This document shows positions 43,906 through 54,000 of a stretch of 64,000 bases of DNA, one piece after another. The position numbers were made by a program, and so were the translations under genes. Origin of the DNA: Lentinula raphanica (Eukaryota > Basidiomycota > Agaricomycetes > Agaricales > Omphalotaceae); assembly GCA_027919835.1 (NCBI GenBank), contig JANVFP010000019.1, positions 744,001 to 808,000 of the forward strand, read 5' to 3'. A model generated the notes under the pieces. It made no database searches, was not told the DNA's origin, and worked only from the letters and a program-made list of their open reading frames with translations. Each line of letters opens with the position of its first letter. Position 1 is the stretch's first letter.

Positions 43906-44235
43906 TCAAAAACCAGAAGTTGTACTAGTATTCTCCAGAGCATGGTTCAAGAACGGATTTACCCTTCTGAGTTTCGTTTGCTGTCTGAGAAATTGCTCAA
44001 GGGAAAGATCCAGGGGTTCTGAGGAAGAAGAAGTGTGAAGGGAGGTGACCGAGTCCTTATCGAGTTCCTGTGTTGTGACTCTCAAACTGTTGCTACTGCC
44101 TTGATCCTCTGATTGGCTAGAATCAATGGAAGTTTGGAGAAAGAAAGTATTGTGCCGACATAGAGCCCTCCCCTCTTTATCCTGTTTAGGAGTTGGAGGC
44201 GCTGTAGGGACCTCTACAGGCTCTACTGAAGGCAA
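43906..44235 (-). CDS. hypothetical C-terminal exon
   Basis: A 109-residue minus-strand frame, Ser/Thr-rich, with EPLDLSLEQFLRQQTKLRRV near its end. Immediately upstream, TTGCCTTCAG looks like a splice acceptor, so this may be a last exon. The upstream exons are not evident. No family recognised. Confidence 0.3.
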   Translation of the reverse strand: MPSVEPVEVPTAPPTPKQDKEGRALCRHNTFFLQTSIDSSQSEDQGSSNSLRVTTQELDKDSVTSLHTSSSSEPLDLSLEQFLRQQTKLRRVNPFLNHALENTSTTSGF

Positions 44236-44404
44236 AATTTGGGTTAGAGTGTGCTAGGCGAAGAAACAAAAACAATTTCACCTGGTGGTTGGCATACCCA
44301 TATCCTTTGAATCTTGGTTTTCAGAAATGCAACTTTATATCTCTCCCTCACTAGGACTATTCCAGGCCATTAGAACACTAGGAAATAAAACAAATATCCA
44401 TTTT

Positions 44405-44495
44405 AAAGAGGGGGGGGGGAGTTTAAAGGGGGGGTTTAAAGGGGGGGGTTTAAAGGGGGGGGTTTAAAGGGGGGGGGTTAAAGGGGGGGGGTTGA
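44405..44495 (+). repeat. G-run repeat (TTTAAAGGGGGGG)n
   Basis: Six runs of seven to nine G separated by TTTAAA or TTAAA. Four or more G tracts this close could fold as a G-quadruplex, and the array is prone to length change and assembly error. Confidence 0.85.
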
Positions 44496-45052
44496 CGACA
44501 GAGTCTCAAATGTGTCACTTCAGCTTCTACTAAATCCATTCATAGTACCAATGACTATTGAATCGAGCCTATGTGGGACTGCTTCTTCATGGACACCTCG
44601 ACATACTTACCTGACTCCATAGGTATTGTCTTTCTCCTCGTGTGTACCCACCGTCTCTTCTATTTCATCTGGAGCGGTCAATCTACCCATCAGGAAACAC
44701 TGAAAGTGCTACCGGCGTCCATGCAGGAGATATATGGCCGTCATAGCCGAACTTACCCTTGTAGTTACGCGCCTCATCTACGTAGTAGTCTTGTAGTAGT
44801 TCATAGTCTATATTGCAACTCGCCACTGTTACATAGTGCACGGTGCGCATCCACTGAGTGCTACATAGTACCGTACAATCTACATGGTTTTTGTTCTTCA
44901 ACGCTCAAATTTCAATTAGGAAGTCGACCCAGGATCCGGAGTTACTTGCCTAATTGAGTCTCCATTTGCATTGTATTCAACGCTTCTTCTACTAGCAGAA
45001 CAACATGAATCATGAACGTACATATGATTATGAGACTCAGAATATCAGTAAG

Positions 45053-48000
45053 TCATGCTCTATGTGCTCGTATGTATCTGATTTCCTTCTGTCTATCTTC
45101 TTGGGCCTTTCGAAACATATAAACACGGTGTCGAAATAGATAGAAGTCTCGGAATCGGAGGTATGGATTGAGATAGAAGGTGGAAGCTGTATCAAGTATA
45201 CTCGAGCTGCTCCATTGGGTGTTCGCTGTATGGCCAAATTTTGGTAAAAGATGACAAGACTGGATGACGTGTGAAAGAGGGAGTATCAAACCATGTTTTG
45301 CATGCTGCTGATACGAATAAGAGGTCTGGTAAAGTTCAAGATCTTTGACTGGATCTTTGAATGGCTTGAAGAGGTGCACGAATATAAGCGGTTCCTTAGA
45401 CAAGAATGGCGGTGGAAGGAGGAATATCAAATGAACACGAGCAACTTGCAATCCTGTGAGCAAGCAAAGATTTAGTACAGCGTAGAGAAGCTCATGCGAA
45501 AAAAGATGCACCATGCAAAGGACCACGTTTTGGATCGTTCTTGGCAATGCGTACCAGGACAGTACTGGTCTTTGCTGGACGTTCCGGTTGTACTCCCTTT
45601 GAGGTAACCTTTTCAGGTTGAGCTGATGTTGCATGTATGATATCCACCGATTCCTCGGAAGCTAGTTCCGGAATAGATGGCAGATGAATACGAGCTTGTC
45701 GATAAACAGGGATGGGTGTGTTCGAAGTAACAGGTGATTCGTTGGGATTTTCAATGAAGGAATTCTTGTAGAGGAAATCGTCAAGATACCATTGGAACCA
45801 GTCATCGTGCTCTTTTCGGATTGAATCAACGGTAACGTGGATGGGCGGCTTTTTGGCCACATGATACGTTGTTCCATCGTTTCCTCTATCCAGAACATCG
45901 ACATCGCCTTCCTCGTTGTTGTCATCTGCGTCTTCATTCTCTTCATCTTGCTCTTCATTGTGATTCAACTCCTGCAGATTATAGTTTGGAACGGCCCACA
46001 TCAAGTACGCACTGAATTTCTGAATGGCTTCTTGTCGTGCAAGCCAAATCGTCATCTGGACCATGAAGTTTCTTTTGTTGGAGGCGCGATAACCGGTTTT
46101 TGCAAGATCAATGTTGTAGAGGCTGGAGTCGGCGTCGTGAGAGTTGGACGATGATTGATAGATAGAGATGTTATTCGTATACTAGAGACAAAAGTAGGAG
46201 AGGAATAGATGGGGTCCCTGCCCCGAATACTACATTATTTAGAGTACGTACCGCACGACGAGCATACGGCTCCGTCGTGTTCTTGAAACTACGCCACTAA
46301 TGCGAGATTTGTAAGGAAAATGTAAGTAACTGTAAGTAAAACATGAGGAAATCATAAAATATACAATGTTCGAGAGATCAGGTATGTCATATGCCAGTCA
46401 ATGCCCTTTGCCCCGCTCCATAGTCCCGTTCCTCCCAGATGGCGGGCTCCAAGCTCAGTCCAATACCATCCGTTACACCTCCCCCCACTTAGAATTGAGC
46501 GTCCCCACTCAAACGACGCTCGGAAGGGACTTCTTAATCGTCCTCTTCCGCTACTCCAGCCAGTGCCTCGGGATCTAGAAACTCGGTGACCTTGATGTGC
46601 GAAGTCGAACGAGCGTGATAGGGAATGACTCGAAATGCAGCGTAACGAAGACGCGAGACGGCACCCGTAAGTTCTGCGAGACGAAAGTTTCCTCCGGTGG
46701 TACGCTTGACGACGACCATTGGTCCGAAGTAACGAGGTAAGGCCTTCCTGGAGACGCCGGCTTCAATCCTCTTGTTGAGCACCAAGACCAGCTCCCCAGG
46801 CTTGAACTTGTGACTCCTGATGATATTCTCATGGTATCTCCTGAATGCTTCAACCGACTTGAATCGACTCTGAACCACATGCTCATGGATCGTCTTAAGC
46901 TCGTCTTCCCGTCGCTCGAGTTGTTTCGCACGGATTGCTAGAAGGTCTGCATCGGTGAGTTTGGATTCGACTTCGGGAAAGAGGAAGGTTGCGTGGGTGA
47001 TGTCGAAGGGAAGGAGAGGCTCAACTCCGTGAGCGGCATAGTACGGAGAGTAGCCTGTATCTCGTCGCGTTGTAATCCGATCAGCCCAAAAGATGTAGGC
47101 GACCACCAGAATCCATCGTCGAATATCACCTTCGCATGCCTTGACGAGCCCATCCCTGATGTATCGATGAGAAACTTCGACTGTCCCGTTTGCCTGTGAG
47201 TTGTATGGCGCGATCCAGATATGAGTAATGTGATATCGAGTTCGAAGCCAGTCCACAGCTGCGATGATTGAAGGCCCATTGTCCGTCGTGATCTCTGCGA
47301 TTCCGCCCCATCGACACAAAATCTCCTCGAAGATGAATTGTCCCAACGTCTTCCCATTCTCCTTCTTCAACATCCTCCATTCTGGCCACCTGGAAAGCGA
47401 ACAACGACCTTGGACGATGAACTTGTACCCTTGGACTGTAGGCATATACATAACGTCGATATGGACCTTGCGAAAGAGAGTTGCTGGAACAGAAATGGAT
47501 GGGGGAATGACGACTTTCTCAGTGGATCGAATCTGACACTCATGGCATGTCTTGAGGAACCAGTGTAAGTCTTCATCAATACTCGGCCACCAGAACCTGT
47601 CCGCAATTGTACGACGAGTCGAGTAGAATCCTTTATGTCCCAAGTCATCGTGCGATTGTCGAAGGAGAGATAGACGTTCTGCTGGATCGAAAATAACAAG
47701 CTGGTGTCGTCCTTGGGGCTCCCGACGCCAAAGACGACCTCCACGAACGAAATAGCGCGAAGCTCTCTTGATAAACCGTCGAAGCTCGAGGTCGGGAAGG
47801 GAAGGAGTGACGAAGTTGGTGAGGAAGGTCTGGATCCCTTGGAGTTCCTCATCACGGGTACGAGACCAAGTACTACAGGGGATCATCACATCGTCAGATG
47901 CTACCCCCTGCGTATCTCGGCGCAACGTCGCCGATGAAAGAGAAACTCAACAAGAGGAAACCGTACCTTCATCACTTACATTGTTCATCCAAGTCGTCGC

Positions 48001-51000
48001 GACCCAAAGTCCTGCATCCAAAATTTCATCTGCCCATCTATCTGCTGCTCCCTCTTCATCATCTCCTTCATCCTCTGTTCCTCGTCTCCTCGATAGCCCA
48101 TCTGGTCCAACGAAATCCTTCCCCGGTACGTGCTTGAGCTCGAAGTCAAAAAGTTGTATAGCCGCGATCCAACGGTTGATAGCTGCATTAGGGTGCATAT
48201 CTGGATGGTTAAGCATACCCTTGACGTAGGACGCGTCCATCTCGACCACAAGTCTCTGTACTCCAATGAGATAAATCTTCATCGCGTGGAAAGCCCGGAA
48301 AAGACCATAGAGCTCAATCTTTGCCTGCGAGTACCTGGATTTGCGTTCGTTCCATGCGATAGACCAGAAACGAGACGGTCTTCGCTTCCCTTCCTTCTGA
48401 TCCTGATACAGAACAATTCCACAGGCGATGTAGGAAGAATCGACGGCCATGGTGACCGGGAGAAGAGATGAGTAATCGAGTGTAACCAGAGCTTCGCAGT
48501 TCGACACCGCCACCTTAACCTCATCCATTGCGACTTGATGTGGGTCCTCCCACCCAAACTCGACGTCCTTCTTCGTAAGATCCACCAATGGCCTAGTAAT
48601 CCTTGCAAAATCTCGTATCCAAATACGAAGTACTCCGGCCGTTCCTAAAAACCCTCGAACCTCCAAAACGGACCTGCAAACTGGCCAAGTGCGTATCTTG
48701 ACAACCTTCGTCTCATCTGGGAGTCGTCCTTCGTAAGTAAAAATCGTGCCTACTGCCTTCAACTCCGGGACCCCAACCTTCAACTTCTTTGCAGATACTG
48801 TTCCTCCAGCACGTTTAAGGCGATGAAGGATACGATTAAGGTCGATAGCATGTTCCCAAATGAAACGACAAATCTCTGGGTTCTCCTTAATGACTTCGTA
48901 CCCTCCCCCTTCGATCTCATATCGCGTCTTTGGTCCCAAGACAGGTAAGTCGTCCATGAAATTCGGTGCAACCTCGGTCTCATCTTGAAGAAGGAAGGCT
49001 ACGTGCCCGTGAAAAACTGGTATCGACCCCGTCCAGCCCTGAGGAATACGCGCCAAACGAAAAGTTCCGATGGGAGTATCGAAAGTTGTAGGATCTCTCG
49101 AGTCCTCGTGGAGAGTTCCATGGTCGAATCCCGCAATAATGTTGATCCCCGAATAAATCCCTTGACCACCACACTGTTCGACGAAAAGATGGAGAATGGG
49201 AGGCTGACCCGAGTCGCGAACCGTGACCGCATTGAGCTTTTTGAGATTGTGCACGATCCGGAGTCCTCCATCAGATTTACCGACGACGAACCACTGGGAC
49301 CTATACGAACTATTCGAGGGCTCATAAAGACCTGAAGCGACCTTCTCTCGAACGAGCTGGATAACCTTGTCGCGAATTCCAGGAGGGATTGGGAGAGTCT
49401 TCTCTGCCCAGGGCGTATGAGCGACCATTGGAATCTTCACAGGAGGGAAATAATCTTCTCTAAAGTGACCCTTTTCTTCCTCATTCCACGCAATCCCCAT
49501 CTCGTTATTCCTCAACACCTCTGCCATCAACAGTCGTTCCTGAGGCCACAAAAATTCGTTTGACAAAACTCCAAGTCCGTCAAGGCGTTCCTTCGTAAGA
49601 CGTATACCAGGCTGGAAGAAAGGTGGATGGGTAGAAAGTGAAGGAAGAGACGCAAGCGGGTCTTCAGGAAACCTACGAATCACCTTTGCGTATTCCGGCA
49701 TGACAGTCGGAATGGGCTGTACTTTCTGAGCGACACGCTTGTACGCGAGCGTATGACAAACCGGGTCATAATGATAAACAGATGCGAAGAGCATTGAGGC
49801 CACATCCGGGGGATCACCTATACGCTCAAAGCCTTCAACCTTCTTCCTCAGCTTCTCATAACGTTCCCAAAGCTCCATTTCGTCAAGTCCCATTCTTTGA
49901 AGGTCCTGGACCTCCCGTTCCATATCTGGACCCCATGTCGCCCAAGCTTCTCTAATCCTCCTCCTCATCTCGTCGTAACTCCCGGAAACGAGCTGGGGAA
50001 TGGTGGAAATCCTCTTCGGCGGCAAACATCCAAGCTGATCATGAACGATAATGTCTAATGTATCCACGGACTCGACCTTCGACATCCTCACAGCCTTTTG
50101 CCAAGGTCATCCCAATATCAAATCATAAGGCGATTGCTTCACCACATAGACATGGCTCCAAGTCTTGAATCCATCAACATCGATCTCCAGAAACTCCACG
50201 CAACCCTCTGCGGGAACCGGCTGTCCCGAAATTCCTGCCAGGTTAACCTTCCTCGCCTTGTTCATTTGCACACCCAACTGAGACCATATCTCCTCCGTCA
50301 TCGAAACACACTCCGCTCCCTCATCAAGCAAGGCCATCAACTCCTTCTTTCCAGCCAAAGTCACCCTAATCAAACGCACAGGAGTAATGTATTCGAGGGA
50401 AAGAGAACGTAGATTCACTGTTTGGAGTGGCATTGTCCTGGAGGTCGGTACTCGTTGGGTTTTCGTATAATCCATCCAAGCGCAACGAAGAGCTGGACTT
50501 AAAGCAGTCAAATCTCGAACCGTAACGTCCGGAACTTGTACATCCAACATCCTCTCGAACATCTCATTCGCCTTCTCTGGGATCTCCGCTTTTGACTCAT
50601 ATGTAAACGCCGGTGAATCATTCAGTACGTCCTTCGATTCCTTCCTGTTCTCCTTCTTCGTCTGACCTGTCCCCCCCCACTTTAGCTTCGTCGTCACTCT
50701 TCTCACCTTCCACTTCCTCCTTCTTCTTCTTCCCAGCTGCCCTCGTCGTTACCATCATTTCCGCTTCCTTGATACGCTCTAACTCAAATCCCTCAAACCA
50801 AACGAACTCATCATCCTTCTCTTCAACCTCTCCAACGATCTCACCGCACCCAAACACCTCCTCTACTACCTCTTCAACACCTCGAACGTCTCCCATCCTC
50901 TCTTCGTCGACCTCATCATCCACAATCTCTTCGACCTTCGCTCCTCCTGATTCCTCAGCCAAGTCCGCCTCCACCGTCTCAACCGCTGCCACCACGGCTT

Positions 51001-54000
51001 GGCGCGTCAAAAACCCGGCTGCTGAGGAGGCGCAGCAGGACGATCAATGACTCCCTTTATGCCTGTAGCTGGATCAGCCTGGATAACTTGTCGAGCTTGA
51101 GGATGACCGTCTGGCCAATAAAACCATCGCCCCATCTGAACAACGCGATTTGACTGGATGTACCCTGGCAAATGGGTACAGTTACGAAGAAGGTGGTTTT
51201 CTTTGCAGAAGAAACATAAGACATGCGGAGGAAGTGGTCCGTTCTGTGGTCCTCATCTGCATTGACCATTCCGTGGGGGTCCGCCATATCCATTCCCTTG
51301 GACCGGTATTGTGTTCGGGTAGGTTACAGGAGGTGCTTGGCCATTCTGGTATGCGCTGGTATGGTTCAGAGGACCCGGGTACGGTTGAGGGGGAAACTGG
51401 CCAAAAGTCTGGGACATCAATGGGTGCGTTTGCGACGTAAACAAAGAATTGGGGTATGAAGCAGGTGAATACGAAGGACTTGGGTACGAAGGACTTGTCT
51501 GGTACGAAGGGTTTGGATAGGGAGCCATGGGCATAGCAGGAGTCGCCGCCACCGTCGCGTTAGGAACCTCCTTCGGAAGACTTGCTATTGTGTTGGCCAA
51601 AAAGGGAGAAAAACCTGCAAGTTGCGTGTAAACCCCGGCATAGTTAACGTCGCTGACATTCAAAGCTCGAAGCTGGCGAGCAAGATCATCGATATTCTCC
51701 GCAGGTGACTTCTCAACGATCTTCGTACGGACTTCTTGTTTGACCGACTTCTTCTTAGATTTCCGCTCCTCCTCAGAATCACTATCGCTTGAGGATTCAT
51801 TGGAATCATCCTCGCTTTCGCTCGTAGGGGGCGAAACGTGCCGTTTCTTCTTCGACTTCTTCGACTTCCTTGGCTTAACCTCCTCGATCTCATTGTCTGA
51901 ATCCATCCCCATAACTTCATCCTCAAAAATCCGCCTCCCCATCCTGTAAGCGGTCTCGACGCTAGGAATCGACTTGAAGTCTGGGTTTGCATTCCCCATC
52001 CTCATATAGAGCAAAATCTCTCGGCGATCGGCCTTGTGGATACCATGCCAAAAGTAGCGATTCATCTCTTTCTCGGTCAACTCCTCATCCTCGACCAAAC
52101 GCTCAGCGATGCGACGAAATTGATGATAGTATTCGGCGAACTGCGCCTCATCATCAAGTCTCTTCTTGACATGCTCGCCTGCAAGTTTCTTCAAGTGACG
52201 CCGAGTGTAATGATGACCTTGTTTCGATCCTGGATAGGCGTCGTACAGCTCGTCCTTCAGCGCCGCCCAATCGTTCCTCTTGTACCCATGAAGGGTCATC
52301 CAATATTCTCGAGTCGGGGCATCAACATACTTCAAAACCAAGCGAACTTTCTCTTCGTCGGTAAGTTCCTGATCGTTGGCATGGCCCTCAAACTCTTTCA
52401 AGAAGTATTTCAGCTGAGTTCCATCACCTCGGAACTTCTCGGGCGCTCTCGTGGATCCAGGCGCAGGAAGATAAGCGGGGCCCTTCGTAGCAGGACGTGG
52501 AGACGGAGTGGACATAGTATCAACAATCGATTCAGCAGACTGCAGTAATGGTTCGGGTGGTGGAGAAGGAGTTAAAGATGGTAAAGAGGACAAAGAGAAG
52601 GGTGTTGTGTTCAAAGAAACGAGGCTACTGTCCGGTACTTCAATGTCTGTAGGCTCGTCGATGGTTGTGCTAACGTTCGGCTCGCGGTCGAGGATAGAAA
52701 CAGACTCAGGTGCTGTTGTATTCGAATCTCCGGTTGGGAACTGGAAGGCAAGTCTCCCGGTGTTCAAGAACTGACGATGACTCATAGATGGAACACCTTG
52801 TCGGATGGGCAAAACACGTCGCACGGGTGCGGAACCTCGGGAACGGATGTTCGAAGACGTAGTCGATTTCGAACCAAGAATTTTATTCTTGGGCTTGCGG
52901 TGGGCTCCAGATGTAGAGGCTGGAGTCGGCGTCGTGAGAGTCGGACGATGATTGATAGATAGAGATGTTATTTGTATACTAGAGACAAAAGTAGGAGAGG
53001 AATAGATGGGGTCCCTGCCCCGAATACTACATTATTTAGAGTACGTACCGCACGACGAGCATACGGCTCCGTCGTGTTCTTGAAACTACGCCACTAATGC
53101 GAGATTTGTAAGGAAAATGTAAGTAACTGTAAGTAAAACATGAGGAAATCATAAAATATACAATGTTCGAGAGATCAGGTATGTCATATGCCAGTCAATG
53201 CCCTTTGCCCCGCTCCATAGTCTCGTTCCTCCCAGATGGCGGGCTCCAAGCTCAGTCCAATACCATCCGTTACAATGTGGAGACGTTCGGAGATTTCTGA
53301 GTTGGAGTTATCGGTAGTACCTCGTGAGCAAATCGATTCGATGTAGTGTTTGATGTTATGGATTTTACTGATATTGAAGTGCTTGCGGATTTCTAGATCC
53401 AGAAAAACTGATTTCTCGGCATGAAATATCTCCCATGCTGTGTGCATCGCCTGGAGGGTTTCATCGCAGTGGGTTTCAAAATGAGCATAGTACATGAAGT
53501 CCACCACTGCTCGCACTGCACGCACAACACCTGGCTGTACAGCATCTGCCACAGCCCCGAGGAACACTTTAGCCATGGAGCAGTACTCTCCGCCTGTCCA
53601 TTGTGTTACACCAGAGACACCTTTCTTGAAATGACAGAGCGTGGGATGTGTCGGCATTGCCTTGTAACGTGTATCTATCTCTTCTCTCCCATTGACCATT
53701 GACTGTTCAGCCCAGGACGAAACATGGTCAGCAAAAACGCCCTTGTGTAGCTGATGGAGAAGGTCAGGTGTGATACATTTGAATATATCGCAGAGAGGTA
53801 AGTCTTTCCAGAAAGGGTCCACGATACAAAGATTCTGATCCTTGAAAGCAGGCGGTTTCCATCCTAGTGACTGTTTTGTAATCGCCTCAATTGTAGCCAC
53901 AGGATCCCGGTAGACAGAGTTCAGCGGACCACGCTCTCCACGCTGCTTGGGTAGCACAGTACACCTAGGACAGCTGTTTTCCCTGCAGCAGGCTACTCGG

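Larger units (their letters stand above)
46115..53274 (-). mobile_element. full-length Ty3/gypsy retrotransposon gypsy-2
   Basis: 7,160 bp with identical-length LTRs (363 bp) differing at about three positions, and a 4-bp duplication ATGT (46111-46114, 53275-53278). It has gag with a zinc knuckle, protease, reverse transcriptase-RNase H and integrase in that order on the minus strand. A primer site and a polypurine tract are in the expected places. It sits inside the Plavaka transposase. The near-identical LTRs indicate recent insertion, yet it carries in-frame TGA codons at 51253 and 50107. Confidence 0.92.
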
